Shown in pieces: positions 52,488 through 61,755 of a DNA stretch of 64,000 bases. Under the pieces are notes generated by a model. It ran no database searches, had not been told where the DNA came from, and saw nothing but the letters and a program-made list of their open reading frames with translations. The stretch lies in assembly GCA_903915625.1 (NCBI GenBank), contig CAIWTN010000059.1, forward strand, positions 1-64,000. Reading direction: 5' to 3'. The translations under genes and the position numbers were made by a program. This DNA comes from an uncultured Pseudomonadota bacterium. Its GTDB lineage: Bacteria > Bdellovibrionota_B > Oligoflexia > Oligoflexales > CAIYRB01. Each line of letters starts with the position of its first letter. Position 1 is the first letter of the stretch.

Positions 52488-53887
52488 TCAGCGGCATCGT
52501 CGCCATTGTTGGTCGGCCCAACGTCGGTAAGTCTACATTATTTAACCGCCTCACTGTCACCGACAACGCCATAGTTGACGACCGTCCAGGAGTGACGCGT
52601 GACCGCCTGTACGGTCACGCTTGGTTGGATCAAGAAAAAACTCAAGGCTTCATGATCATCGATACCGGTGGTTTTGAGACTGACGACTTCAAGTTCCAGC
52701 CATTCGCTGAAAACCTAGTGTGGCGTCAGACAGAAGCTGCCATCCAGGAGTCAGATATGGTCCTCTTGCTGCTCGACGGCAAGAGTGGCATGACGCCGCA
52801 TGATAGGCAGCTTAAGCGTTATCTAGAAGAGACCTGTAAGCCGCACATAGTTGCGGTGAATAAGGTCGATGGTACTGAGCAAAGTCAGGTGATGTGGGAG
52901 TTCTTCGAGCTCGGCGTCGATGATTTAATTAAGGTCAGTGCCGCGCATAATCGCGGTGTCATCGATCTTAAGGAGCGCTTAGCCGAAGATTTAGCGCAAT
53001 TGCCAAGTGTGCAATCGGTTAAAATACCGACGGATGCTATTCGGATAGCTATCGTTGGTCGCCCTAATGCAGGTAAATCGTCGATTCTAAATCGAATGAT
53101 TGGCGAAGAGCGCGCCTTGGTTAGTGAGATTGCGGGTACAACTCGGGATTCGCTGGATACTCCGCTAGTCTATAACGGTAAGCCTTATGTGCTAGTCGAT
53201 ACTGCTGGTATTCGCCGTAAGTCAAAAATTAGCGAGCGTCTGGAAAGTTTAAGCGTGATGCGGAGTCTGCGTGCGATCGATCGCGCTGATGTCGTTCTGC
53301 TGATTTTAGATGCGGAGCAGGGACTTACCGAGCAGGATGCGCGTTTAGCCGATTTAGCTGCAGAACGCGGCAAGCCGGTTGGTATCGTGGTAAACAAATG
53401 GGATATATTTCCGAACAAAGAAACGAATACCCCAAAAGAATATACGGAAGCGATTCATCGCGAACTGAAGACGCTATCTTATGCGCCAGTATCGTTCGTT
53501 TCTGCTTTAACCAACCAGAGAGTTCATCAATTGATGAGCTTGGCTGAGCGCTTAGCGACTGCCTCACGTAAGCGCGTAGACACTCATCAAGTGAACCAAA
53601 CCCTCCGGGCCATTGCGCAGGAGCACACTCCGGCCCTGATTCGCTCTAAGTCGAAGCGGGTGAAGTTTTACTTTGCCACCCAGGTGGCGGTCACGCCGCC
53701 GACGATTGTCGTCTTCTGTAACGTCGCTAACGAGATTCAGGAAGCGTACATCCGCTATATGACTAATCGTTTCCGCCGTGATTTAGGTTTTTCGGAAGTG
53801 CCAATTCGGCTTATCTTCCGTCCGAAGAGCGATGTTCGGGAGCGTGACGCGGCGGCAGCAGAGGCTGCAGGTGAGTCTACTGACTAA
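52484..53887 (+). CDS. der: Ribosome-assembly GTPase Der (EngA)
   Basis: Der has two GTPase domains in tandem and matures the 50S subunit. The 467-residue protein has IVGRPNVGKSTLFN and NKVDG in the first domain. The second has IVGRPNAGKSSILN, DTAGIRRKSKI and VNKWD. A C-terminal KH-like domain ends VPIRLIFRPKSD. The start overlaps the rnc stop (ATGA). The mnmA-rnc-der string is tightly packed, so coordinated expression is likely. Confidence 0.96.
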   Translation: MISGIVAIVGRPNVGKSTLFNRLTVTDNAIVDDRPGVTRDRLYGHAWLDQEKTQGFMIIDTGGFETDDFKFQPFAENLVWRQTEAAIQESDMVLLLLDGKSGMTPHDRQLKRYLEETCKPHIVAVNKVDGTEQSQVMWEFFELGVDDLIKVSAAHNRGVIDLKERLAEDLAQLPSVQSVKIPTDAIRIAIVGRPNAGKSSILNRMIGEERALVSEIAGTTRDSLDTPLVYNGKPYVLVDTAGIRRKSKISERLESLSVMRSLRAIDRADVVLLILDAEQGLTEQDARLADLAAERGKPVGIVVNKWDIFPNKETNTPKEYTEAIHRELKTLSYAPVSFVSALTNQRVHQLMSLAERLATASRKRVDTHQVNQTLRAIAQEHTPALIRSKSKRVKFYFATQVAVTPPTIVVFCNVANEIQEAYIRYMTNRFRRDLGFSEVPIRLIFRPKSDVRERDAAAAEAAGESTD

Positions 53888-53932
53888 GGATTCAGTCTGG
53901 TAACGCCGATCTTAAAGAGTGATAAGATGACT

Positions 53933-53952
53933 GGGTGCGCTCTTGCGTACCC
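53933..53952 (+). terminator. Small hairpin after der
   Basis: GGGTGCGC-TCTT-GCGTACCC forms an 8-bp stem with one G-U pair, 46 bases after the der stop. No T-run follows. It is a weak candidate. Confidence 0.3.
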
Positions 53953-54013
53953 TGCCGTCTTACCGTAACTTACAGGCACCTAAAGACTCTGAGAAAAAAG
54001 AAGGAGTGTTATC

Positions 54014-54388
54014 ATGGCTGATAAACCAAGCTCTGAAAAGCTGAACCGCCGTCAAGCTCTGCAAACTCTAGCGATCGCGCTACCTGTTACTATGGTCGCA
54101 GCGAACGCCGTGAAGGCTTTTGCTGGTGCTCCAGCAGCTGCTCCGGAGCTAAAGCTTGTTCCAGACACTGACGCTACCGCGAAAGCGCTGAAATACGTGG
54201 CCGATGGTACGAAGGCTGCTCGCGTCGACAAAATGGGCGTCGCTGCTAAAGATCAAAACTGCAAGAATTGTCAGTTCTACACCAAAGCTGGCGAAGTTAA
54301 AGGTCAAGAAGTAGGCAAGTGTCTAATGTTGCCTGCAGGTATGGTTGCGAGTACCGGCTGGTGTATGTCCTGGACGAAGAAGGCATAA
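54014..54388 (+). CDS. High-potential iron-sulfur protein (HiPIP)
   Basis: HiPIPs are small periplasmic [4Fe-4S] electron carriers. The 124-residue precursor has a Tat-type signal (NRRQALQTLAIALPVTMVAA). The mature part has the four cluster Cys in family order, two in QNCKNCQFY, one in VGKCLMLP and one in STGWCMSW. GGAG precedes the ATG. The gene is followed after 16 bases by a truncated globin gene, probably in the same transcript. HiPIPs commonly feed terminal oxidases or nitrogen-oxide reductases. Confidence 0.93.
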   Translation: MADKPSSEKLNRRQALQTLAIALPVTMVAANAVKAFAGAPAAAPELKLVPDTDATAKALKYVADGTKAARVDKMGVAAKDQNCKNCQFYTKAGEVKGQEVGKCLMLPAGMVASTGWCMSWTKKA

Positions 54389-54404
54389 CAGTAGGTGAGG
54401 TCTT

Positions 54405-54770
54405 TTGACGCATCAAGCACCCACTTTATATGACCAAATCGGCGCGGATTTCATTCGTCAGTGTCTGACTGTTTTCTACGAGCGTGCCTTTGTCGATGGC
54501 ATCATCGGTCATTTCTTTTTTGAAAAGGACCGTTTGCACATCACGGAGCAGCAGATAGATTTTGCTACGGCTATGCTCGGTGGTCCGCGCCGCTACCGAG
54601 GCAAGCCGCTTGCCGGTGCGCACGCGAATCTTAATATCCGTCGCCCCCATTTTATGCGTCGGCAGGTGTTAATGGCCGAAGTCTTGGATGAGCTGGGATT
54701 AGCCTCTGACCTGCGCGATGCTTGGTTGGCTCTGGAAGAAAATCTACGCGCGGTAGTGAGCCGGGGTTAA
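54405..54770 (+). CDS. Truncated haemoglobin-like protein
   Basis: The 121-residue protein begins with TTG after GTGAGG. It matches the group I-type truncated globin pattern: LYDQIGADFIRQCLTVFYER, FATAMLGGPRRYRGKPLAGA, then HANLNIRRPHF with the proximal-His candidate. Such globins bind O2 or NO. Placement directly after a HiPIP gene suggests a joint role in electron transfer or in NO/O2 handling, which is inference. The short HFFFEKDRL segment fits the CD/E region. Confidence 0.82.
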   Translation: MTHQAPTLYDQIGADFIRQCLTVFYERAFVDGIIGHFFFEKDRLHITEQQIDFATAMLGGPRRYRGKPLAGAHANLNIRRPHFMRRQVLMAEVLDELGLASDLRDAWLALEENLRAVVSRG

Positions 54771-54908
54771 GTTTACTGCCGCAGCGCCGCATTCCCATTG
54801 TTGATGGGGTCTATTTTGACTACATAGTAACTAAGGTCGGTTGATTTTGTTGACCAGCCCTTCGGTGATTCATGTCGACATGGACTTTTTGCACATGGGG
54901 GCATTTAT

Positions 54909-55244
54909 ATGAATCAGGCAAAACATTATGTTTTTAGCTTTGCATTCCTGGGGCTCGTGTCCTGCGTCTCAACTGAATCTGCCCAATTACCGCGGGAACC
55001 GTTGACGCCGGTACCTGGGCGGCCGCTGATATATCCGACCGGGTCAATGGACATCAGAGCTCCGTCCGGCGTGGAGCAAAAACAAGAACCTTGTCGCCCA
55101 GGATCCGAGATTGGTCAAGGGCGGGTACTGCTGCCACAGATCGAACTAGGTATCAGTTACCCAGTAGGTGGCGCTGATGATAAACGCACCCAAGTGATTC
55201 CTTATGTGAGAAGCGGCTGCGTTTCAAGTGTCCCAGCCATGTAG
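54909..55244 (+). CDS. Small lipoprotein, unknown
   Basis: The 111-residue protein has a lipoprotein signal ending GLVSC, then a Pro-rich mature part (PREPLTPVPGRPLIYPTG) and a short strand-rich end with two Cys. No family recognised. It lies upstream of the cobalamin riboswitch on the same strand but appears to be a separate unit. Confidence 0.55.
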   Translation: MNQAKHYVFSFAFLGLVSCVSTESAQLPREPLTPVPGRPLIYPTGSMDIRAPSGVEQKQEPCRPGSEIGQGRVLLPQIELGISYPVGGADDKRTQVIPYVRSGCVSSVPAM

Positions 55245-55329
55245 AGCGCAGCCCGTGCCGAGGGTTCCTCTAGCTCAGCATCTGGCCCCGAAAAGCGGGG
55301 GTTAGTCCCAAACTTCGCTTTAGCGTGAG

Positions 55330-55460
55330 TGGGTGCTAAAATTAGTGAGAAGTCGGCCTATTCTGGGGAAGCTGGTGAGAATCCGGCACTGTGCCGCAAC
55401 GGTGTGTGACGTTTCCCTCGTGGTCACGTTCACGAGTCCGATCGCCAGGTAGGTTTTTAA
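55330..55460 (+). ncRNA. Cobalamin (AdoCbl) riboswitch
   Basis: The conserved core is present in order: GGGGAAGCTGGTGAGAATCC at about 55365-55384, GGCACTGTGCCGCAACGGT at 55385-55403, and GAGTCCGATCGCC at 55434-55446, with variable stems between them. These are the hallmarks of the cobalamin (B12-box) riboswitch aptamer. It ends about 30 bases before the start of the lipoprotein gene and would shut down the lipoprotein/TonB-receptor transcript or its translation when corrinoid is plentiful. Exact ends of the aptamer and expression platform are estimated. Confidence 0.93.
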
Positions 55461-55485
55461 TCTCTCGAGCAAGGGGAACTATTCC

Positions 55486-56724
55486 ATGGTGAGATCTGTA
55501 CTGAATACTAGTGCTGGGCGCCGATGTGCTGGCCTACTGCCTTTAGTAGTTACCGCAGCGGTCACTCAAGGGCTGGGTGCATGCGGGAAAAAGGCAAGTG
55601 ATGAGGCTACTAGCACGGCGACGCCGTATTCGGGAATCGCGATCGCTGCGGTTGCTCCAGATTACTCTTCATCTAAGCTGTATTTTCAAAGTTTGAAAGA
55701 CGGGTTGCCGACAGGCGACATAAAAACCTTGCTCACCGGTGAGTCCGGTGACCCACTGCCGATCACGCTCGATAATAAGCTCTACTTCTTTAATCGCGTG
55801 GCAACGAGCTCAAACTTTCGGACACTTGATCCCAAACAAGCTGATGGTGCGCCTACGACTCAGATCAAGACTGAGAAAGCTGGTGTCGGTGATCCCCAGG
55901 ATGGATTAATGTTGTCTGGAAACAGGCTTTTATTAGCTCATTTGGCCGGTAAGCTAGTTGTGGTTAATCCAGCGGATGGGTCAGTCAAGCAAGAGATTAC
56001 TGCTGACTGGGATCTGGGTAGCGACGCAGCGGACTTGCTCAGGCCTGTTGCATTTTACGTTCAAGCAAACTCAGTCTCCCGTGAGATTTATGTTTTGCAT
56101 CAGGGTCAAAAAGCAGATTTTTCTGGCTATAACAACTCTCAGCAATTATTCATCCTCAAAGACGATGGTAGCCAATTAACGGTTGTCGACGTCGATTCGA
56201 CAAAGGCAAAGATCCAGGGCATTAAGCTTAACGTTTTCAATCCTCAGATCATCGTTGGCACTACCGATCCCGCCAAGCCAATCGTGGCCGGCTTTTGCAC
56301 TGTCTTTGACACGGTAAGTCCATGCACCTCAGGTTTTGAGCGTGTTGACTTAGCTAACCGCTCTAGTGCCCTGATTTTTGACCGCTCTACTGCGACTGAA
56401 AAAGGCAACGGTAATGTGGTTGGCACAAAGAGCGGCAAATTCTATGCTGCAGTCGCGACATCAGACGGTGCCGGTGGATACAAAAGTCAGATTCAAGTTT
56501 TTGATCCAACGGCAGCAACAGCCAAGACTTTTTACGAGCTCACTGATACTAGCTATGCTGCTTATGCTATCGGCTACGATCTTAGTGCCAATCGCTTATA
56601 TGTAGGCGAAAAGAAGTCGGACCAAACGGGACAGTTTGCTATCTTTGACTTAAGCACTGAGGGCAGCACTCCAACAAATCTAGCATTACCTTTGCCTCCT
56701 TATAAGGTCGCGTTCGTACCTTGA
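55486..56724 (+). CDS. Cobalamin-regulated lipoprotein, beta-propeller-like
   Basis: The 412-residue protein has a signal peptide with lipobox GLGAC and follows AAGGGGAAC. The mature part consists of recurring strand-turn units of about 45-60 residues. Examples are DNKLYFFNRVATSSNFRTLD, GNRLLLAHLAGKLVVVNPAD, VSREIYVLHQGQKADFSGYN and SANRLYVGEKKSDQTGQFAI. This pattern suggests a six- or seven-bladed propeller. Sitting directly behind a B12 riboswitch and sharing TGATG with the TonB-receptor gene, it is a candidate surface corrinoid-capture protein like BtuG of Bacteroides. That role is inferred from context and fold style, not from sequence identity. Confidence 0.75.
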   Translation: MVRSVLNTSAGRRCAGLLPLVVTAAVTQGLGACGKKASDEATSTATPYSGIAIAAVAPDYSSSKLYFQSLKDGLPTGDIKTLLTGESGDPLPITLDNKLYFFNRVATSSNFRTLDPKQADGAPTTQIKTEKAGVGDPQDGLMLSGNRLLLAHLAGKLVVVNPADGSVKQEITADWDLGSDAADLLRPVAFYVQANSVSREIYVLHQGQKADFSGYNNSQQLFILKDDGSQLTVVDVDSTKAKIQGIKLNVFNPQIIVGTTDPAKPIVAGFCTVFDTVSPCTSGFERVDLANRSSALIFDRSTATEKGNGNVVGTKSGKFYAAVATSDGAGGYKSQIQVFDPTAATAKTFYELTDTSYAAYAIGYDLSANRLYVGEKKSDQTGQFAIFDLSTEGSTPTNLALPLPPYKVAFVP

Positions 56725-58790
56725 TGATATCGATCCTCTTCGCCAGTTTAATAGGTCTTTCTACTGTTGCCGCAGCCAACCCTGCGGCAACAGATTCTGT
56801 ACAAGATAGGGCAGATCCAGCTCCTAACGTAGTAGAAGTTTGGGGGCCGCGCGCTGAGGCCGTGCGATCGCAGCGCGCCGGACAAAGTGTTATGATCCGA
56901 CCTGAGGACGAGACCAGATTTGACAGTCGTGTGCACTTACGGAGCGAAGCGAATTTAACGCTGCCGGAGACAGGTCGAACCAACGCTTCAGGCTTTACGT
57001 TGCCACGGGTTCGCGGTCAAGACTCGCGGTTCACGGAAGTCTACCTCGATGGCTTGCGTATCCAAGATCCTTATGTGGGTTTTCCATTTATTGACGATCT
57101 TGATTTGCGTGCCTGCGGCGAGATGTCTATTTACGTGGGGAATCCACCTCCATCAATTCCAACGGTGAATCCCAATGGAGCTATATCTTATCGAATGTTC
57201 ACGCCGAGTTCGCGTCGCCAACAGGCTGGTGTGTCTGTAGGTCGTCCGTATGGCACTGCAGTTTGGGCTTTAGGGCGACACAACTCAGATGACGGCAGTG
57301 CGATACGCCTCTATGCCAGAGAGCATTGGACTACCGGTCGATATTCTTACTACGACGATAACTCTACGCCCTATAATAAAGCCGATGATTTTTATAGCGA
57401 AAGGACTCATGCGGATCGTCGTGCGCGGCAATTTCTGCCAACGTTCAGTTGGGAGCATGATGGTCACCGCATTGCTGGATTAGGTCTCTGGAATGACGCA
57501 TATACCAGTCTGCCTTCTCGTTTGAGCAGCCTTCCAAGCTTGGCTACTGAGTACTCGCGCCACCGAGTCGGCCGTTTACTCTATAGTTACCAGCCCAATA
57601 AGGCGCCAGCTGTTGTGCCAATTAGCTTGGGCATGGAGGTCGGCCGCTATGATGATAATACGGATGTTTTGGACCCCAGTAATAGCGTGCTTGGTCTGGT
57701 GAAATCGAGCTCTCAGCGACTGCTGTCTACTAGCGGTGCCATCAATTCAAAGTGGCAATTTACTGCTGACGAGCATCCTTCGATGTTTTATCTGCGGGGA
57801 GAAACTAGTGACACTCGCATAGACGCATCAAATAGTGCAACGGATGGACTTACGGTCAGGCGAAAGCAGATCCTGTTCTATTCGGGTTTAGACTGGGCTT
57901 TAAGCAGCAGCTTGAGTGCAGAGTTAAAAACCATGATTACAGTACAAGAGGACAAATTATCTGGCCAAAAAAACTTAGATTCTCTGCTGCTTTCGAATCA
58001 AGCAAAACGCACCGTGATTCAGGGCTCATCAGCAGGTTTGGCCTGGCAAATAGATCGATTAATGCTTTACGGGCAATTAGCTAAGATAAAACGCCCACCA
58101 ACTTTGCTGGAATCTTTTGGTGACGGAGCTTTGATTCGCGATAACTTGCGATTAGTGCCTGAGGTCACAGTGCATCGGGAGCTAGGGCTTCAGTGGCGTC
58201 ACTCCGAGCTGCCGGAACTTGTGTCACCTCTCTCGCAGATTAGTTTGCGAACGGCCGTGTTCCGTGACGACACTAATGACCGGATTATTCTACTTCCTTC
58301 TGTGGCGCAAACTATGCGGGCACAAAACGCAATTAGCACTCAAATCAATGGAATTGAGATTGCTGGTGATGCGACTGCGGGCGCAACCACATTAGCCGCT
58401 GGTTATGCGAATCTGCTGCCGATGGATTATAGTGTTCCAAAACGCTCAAGAATCATCCCAGGTGTTGCTACGCACGTTGCAACTGCTAGCATTAGCCAGA
58501 TGATATCGGTGATGACTTTGCGTTGGGCAACAAGATATCAAAGTCAGATCTGGCGTGATTCAGAGAATACGATCGCCGTGCCTAGCTATACGGTTCACGA
58601 CGCTACAGTGGACGCGAAGTTGTCTTTTGTTTCCGTCGGTTTTGGCGTTTTTAATGTCACTGATCAGCGTCGTCTGGCGATTGCAGCCTCAGGTACGAAA
58701 GCAAATGTCGGCTATACGTCGTATAGCGACTACGCTGGGATGCCCTTGCCGGGGCGACAGTGGCGCCTGAGTCTCTCGGCAGCCTGGTGA
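56724..58790 (+). CDS. btuB: TonB-dependent outer-membrane receptor, probably for corrinoids
   Basis: The 688-residue protein has a signal peptide ending TVAAANP and a plausible TonB-box region (NVVEVWG). A plug domain follows (TRFDSRVHLRSEANLTLPET, RVRGQDSRFTEVYLDGLRIQ). The long C-terminal barrel ends in RLSLSAAW, with a terminal aromatic residue. Substrate is inferred as a corrinoid because the gene is in the riboswitch-controlled transcript and next to the btuFCD-like genes. Identity to E. coli BtuB looks low. The ATG overlaps the previous stop (TGATG). Confidence 0.85.
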   Translation: MISILFASLIGLSTVAAANPAATDSVQDRADPAPNVVEVWGPRAEAVRSQRAGQSVMIRPEDETRFDSRVHLRSEANLTLPETGRTNASGFTLPRVRGQDSRFTEVYLDGLRIQDPYVGFPFIDDLDLRACGEMSIYVGNPPPSIPTVNPNGAISYRMFTPSSRRQQAGVSVGRPYGTAVWALGRHNSDDGSAIRLYAREHWTTGRYSYYDDNSTPYNKADDFYSERTHADRRARQFLPTFSWEHDGHRIAGLGLWNDAYTSLPSRLSSLPSLATEYSRHRVGRLLYSYQPNKAPAVVPISLGMEVGRYDDNTDVLDPSNSVLGLVKSSSQRLLSTSGAINSKWQFTADEHPSMFYLRGETSDTRIDASNSATDGLTVRRKQILFYSGLDWALSSSLSAELKTMITVQEDKLSGQKNLDSLLLSNQAKRTVIQGSSAGLAWQIDRLMLYGQLAKIKRPPTLLESFGDGALIRDNLRLVPEVTVHRELGLQWRHSELPELVSPLSQISLRTAVFRDDTNDRIILLPSVAQTMRAQNAISTQINGIEIAGDATAGATTLAAGYANLLPMDYSVPKRSRIIPGVATHVATASISQMISVMTLRWATRYQSQIWRDSENTIAVPSYTVHDATVDAKLSFVSVGFGVFNVTDQRRLAIAASGTKANVGYTSYSDYAGMPLPGRQWRLSLSAAW

Positions 58791-58834
58791 TTAGTTTTGT
58801 TAGCAATTTTATTCAGCACATAAACTTTGTGAGA

Positions 58835-59593
58835 CTATTTACTCAGCTGCGACAGATTCCACCTATTACTACCAAGCTCTGCTTTCACCCCAAACACTCT
58901 CTCGGCCAAACCTTGGCTCAGTGCTTCGTGTAAGCCGCCACTGCCAACCACGCGACCTCTATGCAGGCAGACAAACTGGTCAGTAAGTTGCGCGGCAAGG
59001 GATAAATCGTGCATGGATATAACGACGCCCACTCCTTGCTCTGCGCGCTTACGCAAGATGTCGAGGACGACAAACGATGTTTGTAAATCCAGATTAGTTA
59101 GGGGCTCGTCGAGTAACAGATAATCCACAGGTCCTACCAGAGCGCGCGCTAACATGACTCGCTGGCGCTCGCCACTTGATAGTTTCCAGACCTGCCGGTC
59201 AGCCAGTTCTGCGGCGCAGACCTCTGTTAAAGCTGACATGGCTGCCTGGTCATCGCTTTTGCTCGGTGAGCCCAGATGCCAAGGATACAGACCCATGCGT
59301 ACTATTTCGAAGACGCTAAAGTTAAAGGCTACCTGAGTCACTGCGGGCATCCACGCACAGAGCCGACTGTGAGCTAGTCGATCTTGTCCAGCGCCTGTGA
59401 TGCGCCCAGTCTGCAGCGGTAAAAGACCAGCCGCTAATTTAAGCAGCGTCGATTTCCCTGCCCCATTTGGGCCAAGCAGAGCGGTGATTTTTCCGCGTGG
59501 GAAACTAGCTGTACAATCGGCAAGGATCGTTTGACCCCCGTATAAAAAGCTTAGCTCTGATACGCCTAGATTGGACTGGTTTTGCATGATCAC
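58835..59593 (-). CDS. btuD: ABC transporter ATPase, BtuD/FecE type
   Basis: The 252-residue ATPase has Walker A LLGPNGAGKSTLLK, a Q-loop (VTQ), signature KLSSGERQRVMLARAL (LSSGE instead of LSGGE), Walker B YLLLDEPLTNLD and switch His in ISMHDLSLA. It belongs to the FecCD-partner family that powers uptake of cobalamin, haem or siderophores. The start overlaps the permease stop by four bases. Its gene converges on the TonB-receptor gene, 44 bases away. Confidence 0.9.
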   Translation of the reverse strand: MIMQNQSNLGVSELSFLYGGQTILADCTASFPRGKITALLGPNGAGKSTLLKLAAGLLPLQTGRITGAGQDRLAHSRLCAWMPAVTQVAFNFSVFEIVRMGLYPWHLGSPSKSDDQAAMSALTEVCAAELADRQVWKLSSGERQRVMLARALVGPVDYLLLDEPLTNLDLQTSFVVLDILRKRAEQGVGVVISMHDLSLAAQLTDQFVCLHRGRVVGSGGLHEALSQGLAERVFGVKAELGSNRWNLSQLSK

Positions 59594-60642
59594 TCCGCGC
59601 TTCGACGCATGGATAGGAGCATCAGGAAGAACGGTGCGCCCAGCATTGCCGTTAATATGCTAGCCGGTAGCTCAGCAGGCGCCCTTATATGACGTGCCAT
59701 GAGATCGGCGAAAAGAACCAAGCACGCTCCTTGAACGGCTGATAATGCTAGCAGCTGGCGGTGTGAAGGACCTGCTAGATGCCTCGCTACATGCGGCACC
59801 ATCAGGCCGACAAATGGTAAGGCTCCGGCGGCGGAGACCGAGCCCGCTACCAGTAACCCAATAACGGCAAGGGTCCATCGCCTAAGACTTCGCGTATCTA
59901 TCGACAGCGATGAGGCCGTCTCCTCACCGAGACTTAGAACGTCTAACGGGCGTGCTAGTTTGAATGCTGCCAATAGTCCGACCGCGAAGGTCGTCAAAGC
60001 AATCACAACATGTTCAAGGCCTTTGCCTTGGAATCCGCCTATGAGAAAGGCTAGAGCACGCCCAGCACGGCCGGGCTCTTCCAAAGCGACCGTAATTAAA
60101 AGCGATGTTGCGGCGCCAAGTAGTGCGTTGATAGCGAATCCAGAAAGCATCAAATTAGCGATAGGGGAGGCAAACCCGCTCGAGCCATCAGAGCTGCCTC
60201 TGCCAGAGATACTAACGGCTAAGCCGGTTGCCGCGCTAGCTCCAACAAATGCTGCTAACGGTAATAACAGCGGGTGCCAATAAGCTAAGCCAAGATAAAA
60301 TGCGACGGCAGCAGCTACACTGCCTCCAGCTTCGCTACCCAGCACGGTCGGGCTAGCAAGGTGTTCGCGAAAGAGTCCTTGAGCGAGGACTCCGGCTACT
60401 GCCAAAGCTGCGCCGACAAATGCGGCTGTAAGTGTCCTCGGTAATCTCAGTTGAGCAAAAACCGTCCAAGCAAGGCCGGCACTTTCAGTGGGCTGACTGC
60501 CTTGAAGTTTGGCGATGAAGCCTTGCAGAGTTTCGGCTGCTGAAACATCGGCACTACCACTTGCGACGTTCGCGATCATGCCGAGTAGCAAAAGGGCGAT
60601 GCTCGCCAGCCAAATTATTTGATTGCTGCGTGGGTGACTCAT
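59590..60642 (-). CDS. btuC: FecCD-family ABC permease, BtuC type
   Basis: The 350-residue protein has about ten membrane helices. It carries family motifs LRLPRTLTAAFVGAALAVAG, GSEAGGSVAAAV, and VSAAGALPFVGLMVPHVARHLAG near the end, the usual BtuC/FecD signature that contacts the ATPase. It lies between the binding-protein and ATPase genes with four-base overlaps on both sides. Corrinoid specificity is inferred from the riboswitch-controlled neighbours and CbiZ. Confidence 0.92.
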   Translation of the reverse strand: MSHPRSNQIIWLASIALLLLGMIANVASGSADVSAAETLQGFIAKLQGSQPTESAGLAWTVFAQLRLPRTLTAAFVGAALAVAGVLAQGLFREHLASPTVLGSEAGGSVAAAVAFYLGLAYWHPLLLPLAAFVGASAATGLAVSISGRGSSDGSSGFASPIANLMLSGFAINALLGAATSLLITVALEEPGRAGRALAFLIGGFQGKGLEHVVIALTTFAVGLLAAFKLARPLDVLSLGEETASSLSIDTRSLRRWTLAVIGLLVAGSVSAAGALPFVGLMVPHVARHLAGPSHRQLLALSAVQGACLVLFADLMARHIRAPAELPASILTAMLGAPFFLMLLSMRRSAE

Positions 60643-61580
60643 AAACTCTTCTTGTCTGTTGCCGCGCTTTGCATTGCCGCTGCAGCTGTATTGAGTTTGC
60701 GAACTGCTTTTACAATATGCGGTGAGACGGCCGAGAGTTCGGCATCAGGAATGATAATAATGCGTTGCTCACGCCAAGCTCTGAGATGCTCAATCCCTGC
60801 AATAAGCTTTAGGGCGTTGAGCTCATGCTGGCGGTCTTCCGGCTGTGCGCCGCCCACGACAATAGCATCAGGATCAAGTTTAATTAGAGTCTCGGCTCCA
60901 AGTTTCTTCCATCCCTGCACCACACCAGCGCCGATATTGCGTGTCCCTGCAGCGCTTGCAATTGCGTCGAATAAAGTGCCACTACCACTCACTACGCCGT
61001 CAGCATAGATGTGGAGTACGCTGAACGCAGGTAATTTCTTGTCTTTAGAAGCAGTCTCTATGTTTTTTAGCTGAAGTTTCATGCCAGCAATCACCTGGGC
61101 CGCTGCGCTTTCTTCGCCCATGCGTTTGCCGAGGTCCAGAATCGTGCGCTCGATGCCATTTATATCGCTGATATCTGAGATGAGGTACTGAGGTAATTTT
61201 AGTTGTTCAAATCGGCTTAATATTTCGGGGCGGCTAAAGCTAGCGAGTACCACTAAATCTGGTTTTAGTTTCAACGCCTGTTCGATATCGCCGGAGAATC
61301 GGTGGCGAATAATCTCTGAAACTGGGGGTAAATTGCTGTAGCTTGGATCATCAGCGAAGCGTGATACGGCTATAAGTCGCGATAGCGCCTTAGTGCAAGG
61401 CGTCGGAGTACATGACTCCAGCAATATAGCTGTAATTATTTCATCGCCTGCTACGGAGCCCGACAGCACTCGCTCAGCTTTGCTGGAATTAGCCGCAACT
61501 GCCTTTAGACTGGCCATACTAGCAGTGATGCAGAAGACAGAAGCAGCGGCCGCCGCTCTGAGTCGAGTTGCCCATTGCAT
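60639..61580 (-). CDS. btuF: Periplasmic corrinoid-binding protein, BtuF type
   Basis: From the ATG at 61580 the protein has 313 residues. A signal peptide (MQWATRLRAAAAASVFCITA) is followed by a class III binding-protein fold: ERVLSGSVAGDEIITAI, LKLKPDLVVLASFSRPEIL, LGKRMGEESAAAQVI, KLDPDAIVVGG and WREQRIIIIPDAELS. It delivers substrate to BtuCD. A longer start at 61619 is possible. No cobalamin riboswitch core is visible upstream of this operon, so its control may differ from the receptor transcript. Confidence 0.88.
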   Translation of the reverse strand: MQWATRLRAAAAASVFCITASMASLKAVAANSSKAERVLSGSVAGDEIITAILLESCTPTPCTKALSRLIAVSRFADDPSYSNLPPVSEIIRHRFSGDIEQALKLKPDLVVLASFSRPEILSRFEQLKLPQYLISDISDINGIERTILDLGKRMGEESAAAQVIAGMKLQLKNIETASKDKKLPAFSVLHIYADGVVSGSGTLFDAIASAAGTRNIGAGVVQGWKKLGAETLIKLDPDAIVVGGAQPEDRQHELNALKLIAGIEHLRAWREQRIIIIPDAELSAVSPHIVKAVRKLNTAAAAMQSAATDKKSL

Positions 61581-61755
61581 GGTCACAATTTCACCCCGAC
61601 TAGCTTTTCCTGGACTCATAGCAACATCCAAGATTTGCAGATTTTTCAAATATATTAGGTAATTGTAAGTGATTGTCTGGTGGCTAGTCAATGTCACCAA
61701 TCGTCGGTAGTATGCGGCACTCCCTGTTTCGGAGTTGAGTCACTGAGGCCGTGTC

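Noticed and set aside
61581..61755. Possible second cobalamin riboswitch between btuF and cbiZ
   Set aside because: None of the conserved aptamer blocks seen at 55365-55446 could be found on either strand.
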